This document shows, piece by piece, positions 29,640 to 44,677 of a stretch of DNA of 64,000 bases. Under the pieces are notes generated by a model. It ran no database searches, was not told the DNA's origin, and saw only the letters and a list, made by a program, of their open reading frames with translations. The stretch comes from Diphasiastrum complanatum (Eukaryota > Streptophyta > Lycopodiopsida > Lycopodiales > Lycopodiaceae), in the NCBI GenBank assembly GCA_029204225.1, contig CM055097.1:11262039-11326038 (forward strand). The letters run 5' to 3'. How positions within the stretch are numbered: the first letter of the stretch is position 1; each line of letters begins with the position of its first letter. The position numbers and the translations under genes were made by a program.

Positions 29640-30220
29640 AGACTTGGTTGAGATTCTGGACTTGGCTTGGTCAAGACTGATGTGGAAGACTCGATTAAGA
29701 TTTGATGTCAGGACGTGGCCGAGAATGTATGCCATGACTCATCGAGATTTCAATGCAAGGAATCAGTCAAAATTTCAATGCAAGAACTCAGTTGAGATTG
29801 TAAGTCTAGACTCGGTCGAGATTTCAGATAAGGACTCGGTAAAGATCTCAAGACAAGACTCGGTCGAGATGTGAGGAAGGACTCGATCGAGATTTCAAGT
29901 GCAGAACTCGGTCGAGATTTCAAGATCAGGACTCGGTCGAAATTTTAGATAAGGACTCGGTCGAGATCTCAAGTCAGGACTCGTTCGAGATGTGAGATCA
30001 GGACTTGGTCGAGATTTCAGATAATGACTCCGTCGAGATCTCAAGTCAGGACTCGGTTGAGATGTGAGATCAGGACTCAGTCGAGATGTAAGCTAGGTAC
30101 TCAGCTCAGTCCATAGATGAAGTGTGAGAATTCGGCCAAGGATGCAAGTTCAGACTTGGACGAGGACCGAGGCAAAGACTCGGTCGAAACAGGAGTGACG
30201 GACTCGGTCAAAGCTGGGAG
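29640..30220 (+). repeat. Minisatellite, ~27-bp unit with core ACTCGGTCGAGAT
   Basis: Roughly twenty imperfect head-to-tail copies of a unit like AGGACTCGGTCGAGATTTCA, most regular between 29810 and 30110. A related array with the same core lies at 39380-39790. Confidence 0.88.
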
Positions 30221-31312
30221 CGTGAACTTCCAAGAACGTGTTTGGGCACACATATCCAACATTTTTTATTGGTGTAGTGTGTGTTCAAGTGGTAATGGTG
30301 CAAATGTTCACTGATTCTCTCAATCATTAAATGGATTCTTCAAATCGATTCATTACAGTTTGGCACGGTTGCTTGTTTGGCGTTTACTTACTGTTTGTTA
30401 CCACACTCTTATGGATCATTCTTGGCAAACATAATCTTGATTACATTCAGCCAGCAGGCAGTAAAATTAGTGTTGTAGTATAGTTTATCAAACCTGTCAA
30501 TGGATTCTCGTGAACTCGCTCTCTCCTGAACAGTACTTACATCAATTGAAAATGCAAGCCACGATGCTCAACAAGGATCAAAATGTAGATCAGTTGAACA
30601 TCTATCAGAATGCCTACTTCTACTTGATGTAAAAACAACTGGAAACAGATCTTGAAAGCTCAGATTAATCTATATGCAACCACATTGGACAAAAACAAGA
30701 AACTTCAAATGCCAAGGTAACCAATTAGGTAACCCTTGGATGATTAAGTATTATAGTGGGTTAAGTTGCCTCAAGATAGATCACGCATAGCGGGGTACGT
30801 ACCTGGTGTACGCCCCCCAGGCCCCTTGCCGATTCCCAGCCGCGCCATCCACTGGCGCCTTGGAGCAGGCGCCCGAAGCCAGCTCCCTGCAAGACACTCT
30901 TGAACACACTCTTGAAGTGCCATATTTCAGCCTATGGGAAATCCCATAAGCAAAAGGGGGAGTTTCCCATGGGCCATATAAGTGGAAACTCTCGCATTCC
31001 CTTCCATGTGGGTGCTTGGGAGAGGTGGGTGCAGGCGCTAATGCCTAGGACATGGGTGGGCACCGGTGCCCGAGAGTCGGGAGTGGTGCCAACGGCAATG
31101 GCTTCAGCCCAGGGAAAAGTGGGCGCCTGCACGCTCACCTGGTCAGTACCCGGGTGACCGGGAGTCGAGGTCGGTTCTGCAAAATGTTTTTCACGGGCAC
31201 CCAGTAGCCAAAGGTCGGGTACAATGCTGTGCGCGGCCCCAGGCAGTTAAGTTTGGTGTGCCTTCTCTTGGTGTTGTCTACTCAGCCAAACTGAATTTGA
31301 ACATTTATTTGA
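30221..31312. other. No gene; partly GC-rich
   Basis: 30780-31260 is clearly GC-richer than its surroundings, with many GGCGCC/GGGCAC-like words, but open frames there lack any recognisable motif. It may be a repeat or a promoter-like island. Confidence 0.35.
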
Positions 31313-31440
31313 TTATAGTATGTGGGTATAAAGTTTGCCTCTACGATCTCCACTGCAAGATATAACGGAAAATCCTGCAAACTGAAATGCCCAGACCTAA
31401 TGCCTGAGGGGGTTTTACCCTAAATTATAATCAAATAAAT
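31313..31440. repeat. Short inverted repeat
   Basis: ATTTATTTGATTATA at 31313-31327 is the exact reverse complement of 31426-31440, enclosing about 98 bp. It could be the ends of a small foldback element; no target duplication was confirmed. Confidence 0.5.
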
Positions 31441-32160
31441 GGTCAAACAAAGGAAACCGGTTTTTCACAATTAAGTCGTCCATTTCAGCATTTATTTGTG
31501 GAGAACCAGTTTCGTAAATGTTTGAATCCAAATGTGGAGGAACAGAATTCTTTAAATGATTTACAGAGGAATAGAATTCTATATGATTTTTCAAGTAAGC
31601 TTTATGCAGAATTACTTTTCGATCAGATCAGTAAAGTTATTGACAAACTTATTTGCTGATTACTTTGTATCATCATTTATACTTGCCATTTTAGGTGCAA
31701 AAAACTTCTCATGCTTTGAGGAAACTAGAAACTTCTTGCTCTTAATTGAAAAGGTCTGTTACTACAACAATAGGCTCTTGTTTACTCTTCCTCCACATTT
31801 GGTTTAATACATTATGAGAATTTCAGCATAAAAAAGATCAAAGCAATTCTTATTGGCCTGCTTTTCATTGTTAGTATCGCTACTTGCTTTACTCGTAGTT
31901 CGCTAAGGGCAAGCTATCATTCCAGAAAGGATGCAAGCTGTAGACTCATGAAAAGAAACGAGGAAGCACTTCCATTACTCAACACCAAGATGGATATACC
32001 TACCAAGTCAGAATGGTGATCACAAGATTATTCAACTCCATGATCACAAGATCCATTCCGTTTGCTCAATGCTTAGTCTAACTGTATTCCGCACATATAC
32101 TATTGTCGTATGCTTCCTCACTTCCACCAGGAAACAAAACCTAATTCAGCTGGACATAGG
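31441..32160. other. No gene recognised
   Basis: AT-rich; no coding motif. The part nearest 32160 is likely the 3'UTR of the carbonic anhydrase gene on the minus strand. Confidence 0.4.
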
Positions 32161-34484
32161 TCATTGAAAGTACTTTGTTGTATAAACTGTCCGGCTATTC
32201 AGAGGCTGGATCGGTCTATTGTTGTGAACCTGCATCGACCGGACATTCAGATGCGAAAACAACAAATGCCATTCCAGTTGACAGCTGATATAGAAATATT
32301 AGCTCTCCCAACAACGGTACCTTAATGTGCCATGAAGTAATACATATCCCATGAAACTTATAAAAAGAATTGTGCCACGCCACGTTATTTTTCACATTGA
32401 AAAATACAGTTCAATTTTGTTCCATTACGGAGACGTCGTTTTATTTCAGAAAAGTACTTACATTGACGGCTTCTTGTAGCCACTTCACTTGTCGTGGAGA
32501 CACAAAATAAACCTGCATGATCAAAATACAGTCGGTTTTAAAATATTAATTGAAATTTTAAGAAAAGTTCAGACAAAAAAGAAACAGTTCTGCGAGCACT
32601 AACCTTCTTTAAAATAGTATATAAAACATTTTCGGTGCAAGGAGGCTCTGACAAAGATCCTTCGTAGACATAGTACTCAAACATATCTTTTGGCGTGGGA
32701 ATAATCTTAGAGGAAACGTCATGAAGAGGTTGTCCGACCTGGAGGTGGGGAAAGAGCGGGAAATACTGCGACATATCCAAATCTCAAACGTTAATAGCTA
32801 AAGGAAGAAAGGAGACGAATACAAATGAATGTGGTAAATCTGGTGATTAATGGACCATAGAAAAACTCAACTTGTTGAAGATCTACTGAAAAAGCTAATA
32901 TAATAATAAGTTTTCAATAGACAACAAGGAAACAATTGTTGAGAGAAGGCTAAATGAAACAATGTTTGTAGTAGACAGCATGGTAAGTAACTCTTTCCGG
33001 TGAAATTCATCGTTCAGTTTCTGTTCTGGCACTAAAATGTAAGATGCTACAAGGTACAAACTCTCATGAAAATTTTGACCAAATCATTCAGGCTATACAA
33101 ACTACAGAAATTGCCGAAATTTCAAGTCACAAGTCATGGCCCATAACTGAATGATCAACATTATAGATTAGCAAATAAGTAGATTAAGCCTTCGTAATGT
33201 GCAAGAAACAAAGATTTCAATGCACATAACAAAGTCGCCAAATTCTCTGTAATCTAGAAGTGACAAAGTTTTTGTATGCACCTGACTGAATTTGGAATTG
33301 TCGTCTGCACTAAGCTCAGAAAAAGCTACGACGATAGCAATGGCACCGGATTCTGACACGTGTGTCAGGTGCATTTCAATGGGGTAACTGCAAATGCAAA
33401 ACTCACATCAAATCCAAGATATTAAGAGATGAAAGAAGAGGGACGCTAGCCATGGTCCTCTATCTTTGTTCAGGATGTGCAAACTGTTTCCAATTACTAA
33501 TTTAGACGAGTACGGAGAATATAATTAAACTGAAGCATTGAGAAATTCAGAAGCAAAACACAGGATCGACTTCTCAACATTATAGACGTCAATAGTTCAG
33601 ACATATTAGCAGCACCCACGCACAGCTAGACACACTAATTATTAAATAGAAACAGCGAACGACCAGGACTACGAGCAAACTATCGACTGTGATTGAACCA
33701 ACAAGAACGGTGCTTACGATTTCCCATCCAGAGTGTGTTCACTAGGAGTATGAAAATGAAATTCAGTGAGACTGTAATTCACACCCCTGAAGACAAGAGT
33801 GCCTCCTCCTCGAATAATCTGCATAGACCCATAATACATTCATTCGATTTATTATTCAAAACAAACTAGAAAATAGAATAACGAACCAATATGATATGAT
33901 AAAAAGGTAGACCTTGACGTTGTGTCCATCGTTGAGAACAGTCGCATTAACATAATCTTCTGAGTTGTCGTAGGTGAGATCTAGAGGTGGAAGTGATTCA
34001 TCCACCTTCAAGTTGAATGATTCAATACTCACTGGTGATTGTGCTTTGCCGCTAGAGCACAAAGAATAATCCGGGGATAAGTCGGACCAGTGAGATGGTC
34101 CAGTGGAATCTTCTACACAGGCATAGCCCCATGCATCTGCAACCAAAAGAAAATAATCACCGAGGACATGATGTTTTTGGGACAGTGCGGAATGTTCAAT
34201 GAGCATAATAATAGTTCCGAGAAAAATTTACCACCTGCGTCGGGTTGATTCATATTCTTGTCCACAACAGACCGAAGGAGGCTGCTATCAAACTGAAACG
34301 TGATCAAAGTCAGAAAATATCCAAATCTTAAATTCCAACAATGAGCGGAAATGCAAGACGAAGCTGGGAGTGGGAGTATCTTTAAAGAACCAACCTTGCC
34401 ACGGCCTCCAAAGGCCACACCAACAGTCAGAAATATCGTAAGGAAGCAAAGAAGCTGTTGGAACATGCCGCAATGATTATCCAT
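32161..34484 (-). CDS. Alpha-type carbonic anhydrase
   Basis: Zinc enzyme interconverting CO2 and bicarbonate. Coding exons in transcript order: 34484-34395, 34292-34232, 34136-33913, 33818-33718, 33387-33282, 32765-32604, 32512-32462, 32229-32161. All GT-AG with matching phases, giving 287 residues, normal for plant alpha-CAs. The N-terminal ~25 residues (FQQLLCFLTIFLTVGVAFG) look like a signal peptide, so secretory targeting is likely. Family hallmarks: WGYACVEDSTGP, GKAQSPVSI, NDGH (proton-shuttle His), EFHFHTPSEH (two zinc His), EMHLTH (third zinc His), SLSEPPCTENV, and NNRPIQPLNSR near the end. The Cys in LCSSGK and PPCTE should form the family disulfide. The start MDNHCGM was chosen because an acceptor lies 9 bases upstream, implying a 5'UTR intron reaching ~34880. 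All catalytic residues present. Confidence 0.95.
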
Positions 34485-34959
34485 TGTGCTTGATCTGCAA
34501 CGGATCAAAGAAAAATTAAATATTTGAAATTACGGAGCATACATCCATCACCAGATAATACGAAATCCTTCTAGTAGCTGCGTTGTGATTTAGACTCGGT
34601 CCGGTGTGCACTTGAGAAGGATCAGATCAGAAAATTCAAAATAGATGAAAGGTTTCTTCGTTTGATTGATCTCATGTTTAAATCAAAACTAGATGATGAG
34701 CAAGCCATTACTACGAATGATAGTGACTAACTGCGAAGATATTAGTATACACCGCTGCAATTAAGAGGTTATTCACACAAAGAAGGTATGGATACTAGGT
34801 AATTGCATCCCCAACAAAAAATCGAAAAAACTGTAGGAGATTGAAATGGGGAAGAGCAAGAAGAGACCGAACATACATACTCTCCTCACGCTGCTTTCCA
34901 AGCCCGCTGCTGCTTGATTCTTGAATGAGAACATACAGCATTTCTTCCCTTGCTTGGAG

Positions 34960-34968
34960 TATTTATAG
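34960..34968 (-). promoter_or_regulatory. TATA box of the carbonic anhydrase gene
   Basis: Minus strand reads CTATAAATA, about 475 bp upstream of the start codon. That fits a short 5'UTR exon (ending near 34880 with a GTATGT donor) plus the leader intron whose acceptor TTGCAG lies just before the ATG. Confidence 0.65.
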
Positions 34969-35189
34969 CCAAAGCTCAGCTTCCGCATGGGCTGGACGGC
35001 GGGCCGGCGGGTCCCTCCTTCTTTCCATTGGATTCTGCTTAAAATTTTCTCGTCGTCACTTATGTCTGGACTGCGAGCACGAGGATCAGGTGCGTCCTCC
35101 GCCGCAATGCTTTGGTTCATGTAGAAGCAGACTCTGAGCTTAATTAGCATCACAACTGGCTCACGTGAATTTTGCTTCATGTTCAATGT

Positions 35190-37282
35190 TGGTTATCTTT
35201 GCACACACGCTGAACTGGGTATTGTGCTCTACTTGGGTAACTCGGGTTCCATTCTCTATAATTTACAATCTCGTATTGGATAACCCGTTACGAGAAATTG
35301 TAAGCCCCACGGCGAGCCGGGGCATGTAAGGACCCACGAGGGCCTTCGTGCACTGAGGGCCCTTGTCCACGGGTGGGAGCCAGAGGACAGGCCCCAACGT
35401 GCATGGAAGGCTTGAGCCTCTCTTGGAAGGGCCTTCCGTCTCGGGCAGGCGCTTCCCCTCGACTGAATGGCCGAGGAGGCGACCTTCCACGGTGTGAAAA
35501 CCTTTTTTACGTTTTTATTCTTATTCAATTTTGTTGTAACTTTTTCTACATGCACCTTTCGCGTGGAAGGCCATGTAATTATTTTTTACATGCACCTTCT
35601 ACATCCGGCCGGAAAGTGCATGTAAAAAAATTTTGGAAAGAAAAAGGAGACGCAAAAATTAGGTTCAGTGAGCTTCATGAAAAATAAAAAAATGACTTTG
35701 CGGAGTGGAAAGAGAATGAGAAATTCTAGAGAGTGGCAGATTCCCGAGGAGAGAGAGGTGGATACATATTCTGCCTTTGAAGTTGTGTCTGAAATACAAA
35801 TGAAACTAGAGCACTTGGCATTATGGCAATGTTATCTTCCAATGGAAATGAGTTGTGTATCTTGCTTGTGCTTGCTCGAGTTAGGCTCATCCACCCACAT
35901 TGAATATTATAATGTCATCCCATGGTTAATATTGTTAAATTTAAAAGCATATTGACAATGTTATCTTTGCACAAGGGTGTGAGTGGTACAGTACGTGCTT
36001 GAGTTCAACTCACATGTGTTGAGTTGTGTATCATGCTTGAGTTCAACTCGTCCACCGACTTTTGATTCTTTTTGATTCCATGTTGATAATAACAAGAAGC
36101 ATTTGGCAATGTTGCTCAAAGATATACTGCAATATAATAGGGCAAGCTTGTATCAACATACAATTTTAGGGTGCCATTTAGAGAGGATTCTCCTTAATTC
36201 AAGGTAAAGGATTCCCATTGGTCCAAAGGTCATTTCCCCTTAGAATGCCTTAGAGCTCATGCCATGTGACATATGATGTGCCCTGGGCCCTTTGTCACTT
36301 AGGGGTGACTCCAACTTGAGGTGATTTTTTGGATTTGGAACATTGCCTAGTAGCTTGACTTGTTAGGGACAACTTAACAAAAATGGAGAATTGGAGTGGC
36401 AAAAATTCAAATGGGCGAATTAGGTACAGTGGTCCACTAAATATGAAAGAGCGTTGTGGTTATGTGCACATCATCCCACTTGGCAAGGCACAAAATGGGG
36501 TGGTAGCAGAAATGGACCTTGCAATCAAACTTGTCACTAGTCTCAAGTCCACCCTTAGTGCTTTTGTGGAGTTAAAGGTTTTAAAATTTTCCAAACACCC
36601 TCACTATGCAATGGCTAACCATAAAGTTGAACAAGTTTAACATGTTTCCAAATTTTTTTAACTTGGGTAATAGTTTCTACTTAAGGTCAGAAAAGCTCAA
36701 TGTTAATTAGTCGCACCAATCAACGCATACAAGACAAAAAAGAAAAGGTAGAGCACACTTGGATGAGAGAGCAATTGGAATGAATGCAAGATCTTGTCAC
36801 CTTGACAATCATAAAAGATCTCTCAAATGCTCAAAATCTTTTCAAGTTCTCAAAACCTGCAATGAAGTGGCTACTAGTACTTGCTAGGAAAGGGTAGTAA
36901 TTTTTTTTGATAATTTTAAGTTAGTTACCCAATTTCTTATGTCTGCATGGCCAACTTCAATACACTTGATCACGTCATCAAGGTCTTAGCGAGGCCAGCT
37001 AGCTCACCCCTCCCCACAACCCCCCCCCCCCAAACCAATATGCTTTTAATAAAACTAGGTGCATTGTTTTCTCATAGCTATTTTTTCATGGAATGTTCAA
37101 CATTTGAGCTCCTTTCTAGAGGGTTCATATTTTGCAACATGATTGCAACTTTGCTTAAATTTAATTATGATGTTTTCTTGCAATAAACTAAAACTAGAAC
37201 TTTCAGAAAATATCATGTTCTGAATAAGTATCTCCCTTGTTTATTTATATGACATCTCTGACTCAAGGAACCAATTGCGTGG
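35190..37282. other. No gene recognised; GC-rich island and hairpin
   Basis: 35300-35510 is GC-rich with runs such as GAGGGCCCTTG and CGAGCCGGGGC. The rest is AT-rich. Open frames at 35373-35687 and 36383-36640 carry no motif I can name. Confidence 0.35.
35582..35629. repeat. Perfect hairpin
   Basis: TTTTTTACATGCAC at 35582-35595 pairs exactly with 35616-35629 around a 20-base loop containing CCGGCCGG. A third partial copy of the arm (CTACATGCACCTTTC) lies near 35547, so the unit may be the end of a small foldback element. Confidence 0.7.
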
Positions 37283-38105
<823 letters not shown>

Positions 38106-39370
38106 CTATGAGTAAATCTCTATTTCATTCTCATTTTTTCCTGTCTCCACCATCTTCCAGATGGGACCAAAATGAGAATCTGATTCACATTTTCCTCTCA
38201 GTGAAAGATATATATCAGTGGAAATCTGGGTGAAAGAAAGTTCATTTAATTCACCAATCTGACTAAGTGCATCCGCAACTTGGTTAGAGCTGCCCTTGAT
38301 ATATTGGATCTCATGATCAAATTCCTGCATAAGCTCAGTCCAACGAGCTACCTCATGGAAAGTCAAAGGGTCGCACCAGTTTGATCCGCATACGAACTAT
38401 CTCTTTGCGTTTGTTTGAAGCACCATGTCCGTCGCGCAAAACTTGACTTTCACAATTCCATTACTGGTTAGTTGCCTCATAGTCAAAACAAGAAGTGTAC
38501 ATCGAGCTTGGCTTCAAGTAGCACATTTATATTCCTCAGCGTAGAGTTTCTCTCGTCTGAGAATATCTAAGACAGTCTTAAGATGACTCAAATGCTCCTT
38601 AAGTGTTCTACTATAGATTAGAATATCATCTAAGAATACAAGCACAAACTTCCCTAGATATGGATGGAAAAGATCGTTCATCATCTGTTGGAATGTAGCT
38701 CGTGCATTCATTAACCCAAAAGGAAGCATGAGAAATTCATAGTGACCGAATCTCGTCCTAGAACCAGTCTTTTGCACCTCACCCGGATGAATCCTAATCT
38801 GATGATATTTGGTTCTAGGATCTATCTTTGTCAAGTATTTAGCTCCACCTAATCGATCTACCAGATCATCCATACAAGGCAAAGGATATTTATTTTTAAT
38901 AGTTACTTTATTCAACCCTTTGTAGTCCATACACATCTTGAAGCCTCCATCTTTCTTCGCTTTCAGAAGAACAGGAGCACCCCAAGGCGACTTACTTGGC
39001 TCTTTCTGAGAAAACCTATAAGGTTGTCTAGAGATAGGGTGACTACCTGGAACTAACTCAATCTTATGGTCTACCAATCTGGATGGCGGTAATCCATGAG
39101 GTAATTATTTTGGAAATACATATTTGAATTCAAACAGTAACTGATTCTTCTCAATTTGCTCCTGATCTAAGTCTACCGAGTTAAGAATTTTTGACAATTC
39201 ACAACTACTTAGATGCATTTCAGATAAATCCAAAATTGTCTTAGCAAATAAAGAATAAGCCTCATACTGTGAATCAAAAATCTCCATTACATTAGCAAAT
39301 GAATTCATCCCAAATGGATGTACAAAATTGTCTCCAAACAATGTAACTATTTCTTTACCCTTCTGAAAGG
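38106..39370 (-). pseudogene. Ty3-type retrotransposon pol relic
   Basis: Minus strand: reverse transcriptase with VDHKIELVPGSHPISRQPYR, GAPVLLKAKKDGGF, MCMDYKGLN, PFGLMNARATFQQ and catalytic FLDD (38514-39077), preceded by KGKEIVTLFGDNF and related sequence to ~39370. A deletion inside RT joins FSQKEPS to KSPWGAP. RNase H survives only as its end plus the spacer before integrase (YIKGSSNQVADALSQIGE, 38106-38366). Confidence 0.9.
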
Positions 39371-39379
39371 TCTGGAGAT

Positions 39380-39790
39380 AAATGGTGTGGAGTCGGTCGA
39401 GCTTGGATTGCGTGGATTCGGTTGAGTTGGAAGGTGGGGAGTCGGTCGAATTTGAACGGTGTGGAGTCGATCGAGTTTGAAAGGTGGGGATTCGGTAGAG
39501 TTTGGTTTGTGTGGAGTCGGTCGAGTTTGGAAGGTGGGAGGCGTTCGGTCCGGTCGAGATGGAAGTTAGCGTGATTCGGTCTAGATTGGAAGTAGGAGGA
39601 GTCGGTCGAAATTGTGATGGCAAAGATCCCGTCGACTCAGTCGAGATGGTAATGATAGGGAGTTCGTCGGCTCGGTTGAGATGTGATGCAAGGAGCCTGT
39701 CGTCTCGGTCGAGATGTGATGCAGGGAGCCTGTCGGCTCGGTCGAGATGTGAGTGGCAAGACTCGGTTGAGATGTGAGCGACAAGACATT
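39380..39790 (+). repeat. Minisatellite, core GAGTCGGTCGAG
   Basis: Imperfect tandem units of ~25 bp (39390-39620) followed by about three units of 33 bp with core GGCTCGGTCGAGATGTGA. Same core as the array at 29640-30220. It adjoins the upstream edge of the Ty3 relic, and minus-strand frames run from it toward pol. Confidence 0.85.
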
Positions 39791-41036
<1,246 letters not shown>

Positions 41037-41111
41037 TAAATTGAGAGAGAAAGAGAGAGAGACTTACAAATTTTTTGTGAGAATAGTGGATCCCATTTTT
41101 CATCAATACCA

Positions 41112-42030
41112 ACGTGAGTGATATGGCTATTGGAGCTATTCTCTTACAAGAGGGTCATCCCATTTCTTTGAAGAGTAAACAGCTATTTGAGATGCACTCT
41201 AATACACTAGTAAAAAAACAGAGCTTTTTGTAGTGATCTGAGGGGTTGTAAGGCCAAACTCATGCGATAATTAAATTATGAAGTGTGGTATATCAAGGGA
41301 ACCACCAATCTTGTGGTTGATGCACTTAGTCGAATTGGTGACGTGAACGAACTTTCCTTCATTGAGATCAACACATATTCTTATCTATCCTTGAGAGCAC
41401 TTTGTGAGAAACACCCATTTTTTGGACCAATTTGGAAGAGAGTATTAGCAAACTCGTCATGTAAGATTGATTTACAAGGTCATGTCAGCCTAGGAGAAAG
41501 GATAAAAAGGGTGTTGATGACATTTCCTTTTGTAGTGGACTTTTTTTTTAGGAAAGAGAATAAATGTGTGTCTAATGTGGATGCAATTAAAAAATAATAA
41601 TTCTTTATGAGGATCATGACTCAGCTTGTACGTGTCATTCAAGTAAACATCGTGCCTTAGATTTAGTAGAAAGGGATTTTTATTGGCAAAACTATAACCC
41701 TTTGTAAAATCTTATGTGGTCAAGTGTGACTAAGGCCAGTTAAATAAGATTGAATGTCTCAAGGTTGCTAGAATGTTGCATTCATTGAATATAACCGATA
41801 AAAAATGGAATAGTATTTCAATGGATTTTGTGGTAGGGTTATTGACGATGAAAAAGCAAAATGATGTGATTTGAATAATTGTTGACCATCTTACCAAATT
41901 GGCTATGTTTATTCTAGATTGACTATTGCAAAGTTCTATATTTTAGCTCAAATATTTGTTGAATGTCTGTTTAGACTCTACGAATTACCACATGACATTG
42001 TGAGCGATCATCGTATTTGCTAAATTGAAA
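41112..42030 (+). pseudogene. Ty3-type pol relic (RNase H to integrase)
   Basis: Plus strand. RNase H piece SDMAIGAILLQEGHPISLK (41117), then YIKGTTNLVVDALSRIGDVNELSF (41284), the integrase N-terminal region, and a core piece WNSISMDFVVG...IIVDHLTKLAMF (~41810-41910). Multiple stops. It ends against a GA tract. The segment YIKGT..VDALSRIGDVNELSF resembles the relic at 38106-38366, so both belong to related elements. Confidence 0.85.
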
Positions 42031-42040
42031 TATCATTGAG

Positions 42041-43084
<1,044 letters not shown>

Positions 43085-44129
43085 ACAAAAGACATCTTGC
43101 ACGAATTCTTAAAAGGTCTTTTTGGAGTTCAAAACTCCTCTAATGTTTGGCACAAAAGGTTGGTTTATCCCAACTTCAAATCCATATTGTCCATGATCAA
43201 GGAGGAGAATGTAATTGGTTTGCCTAAATCTTTGGCAAATGATGGTAAGGCTTGTGAAGCACATGCTTTGGCAGAAGCACACAAATTGCCATTCCCAAGG
43301 TCTACTACTTCATCCACTCATACTTTTCAACTTGTGCACTCGAATGTTTATTTTTCATCAATTAGGAGCAATGGTGTACTTTGTTTGTCTCATTCATTGA
43401 TGACTACTCTAGATTCACTTGGATTTACCTCTTATCTTTATGGTGTTTGACACTTTCTTGAAGTTCAAACTCTTGTAGAGAATAAATTTGATATCAAGAT
43501 CAAAGCTTTGAGGTCAGATGGAGGTGGGGAGTATATCTCTACAAACTTTCAAGGACATTGTAACTTGGCATCAAGAAGGAGATCACATGTGCCTACTCAC
43601 ATCAACAAAATGGAGTGGTTGAGAGAAATAATTGAACTCTTTGTGAGTGTGCAAAAGCTATGAGGTTGTATGCATGTCTTCCAAAACCATTTTGGGTGAG
43701 GCTCTCACTTGTGCAAATTACTTGTGTCATAGATTGCCTAATCTTGCTATTGGAGGAAAAACACCATTTGAATTGTTGTATAAGAAGAAGCCAAAAGTTA
43801 ATCACTTGATGATCTTTGGATCCATTTGTTTTGTTCATGTTCTCTTGAATGTAAGGACTAAGGAGGATCCAAGCTCTATCCACCTCATGACGTCACCACA
43901 TACAAATATTGTGCATCCCATCACACTCAATGTAAATCATACTACTCCATTAAAAAAAAGAACACGACTTGGATGCACTTTGACAAGATTTGAAAATGAA
44001 CATAGTTTTTTACATCCTATCGACTTGTCCAAAAATGTTTTAAATTCGTTGACCCAGTCTCCCCTTCCTCCTCATCTACATGCATTAGTTAAGTCATTTG
44101 ATAGAAAAAAAAAATTCATGTTGGCCTAA
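43085..44129 (+). pseudogene. Copia integrase relic
   Basis: Pre-integrase region WHKRLVYPNFKS (43148), then a frameshift, RSDGGGEYIST (~43512), a decayed third catalytic region and EALTCANYLCHRLP, PFELLYKKKPKVNH, NVRTKEDPSS (43697-43880). Beyond that the frame stays open to 44129 (SLTQSPLPPHLHALVKSF) but no longer resembles a copia protein. This tail may belong with the SET-like ORF that follows. Confidence 0.82.
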
Positions 44130-44137
44130 CACGGTAA

Positions 44138-44677
44138 CACTATCAATATGTGGGACATCATTTTCATATGTACATAATTAAGCCTAGTGAGCGATTTCCT
44201 AATGTCGGATTAGGTTTATTTTCCTTGACTAGCATTGATGTCCCTTTGAATATTGTTGTCACATAAATGCCATATGCAGGACCTCAACACAATTGGGGTG
44301 ATTGGCATGCTCTATGTCGCCACCAATGGAGAATGCAAATATATGGTTTAAATTCCAATGCTTGTTCTTTGGAAGAGAGGCACATGCAAGGAAAAAGTGT
44401 TTCAAAAGCACATCATATGTACATCGATGGGCATCCAGAAATACATGGAAACATCGTCGCATATATAAATAGTTTTATTTGTCACCCTTCATTAACTAAT
44501 TGTGACTTTGAAGAACGTACCAATGGACAAGAAGATTATTTTTCTAGATATGTGAAAAATACATATGTAATAGTTTGTGCAATCAAACCTATTGAATGTG
44601 GTGAAGAACTATTCGTCAACTATAGCTTCAATTGTCCTCTACCAAGATGTGTACAAAAAGTTTTGAGCCAAGCATAG
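44138..44677 (+). pseudogene. SET-domain protein, one in-frame stop
   Basis: One frame, broken only by TAA at 44264, reads SERFPNVGLGLFSLTSIDV, then after the stop MPYAGPQHNWGDWHAL, GNIVAYINSFICHPSLTNC, and IECGEELFVNYSFNCP. The GxGLF start, the N-S/N-C pocket and GEELxxxY match SET methyltransferase folds, especially compact plant/algal SET proteins. Size ~175 residues, about one SET domain with nothing else. It sits directly after a copia relic. Could be a decayed host gene, a captured gene fragment, or a shorter functional ORF starting at 44267. Confidence 0.6.

Noticed and set aside
29640-30220. CRISPR-like array
   Set aside because: Direct ~27-bp units are contiguous and imperfect with no unique spacers; a minisatellite in a eukaryotic genome.
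30900-31365. Overlapping ORFs in the GC-rich patch
   Set aside because: GC-rich DNA has few stops; none of the frames shows a domain or splice pattern.
32110-32325. Plus-strand ORF over the last carbonic anhydrase exon
   Set aside because: It is antisense to a confirmed exon with conserved residues.
35256-35555. Minus-strand ORF rich in Arg/Pro
   Set aside because: Falls in a GC-rich patch without homology or splice signals.
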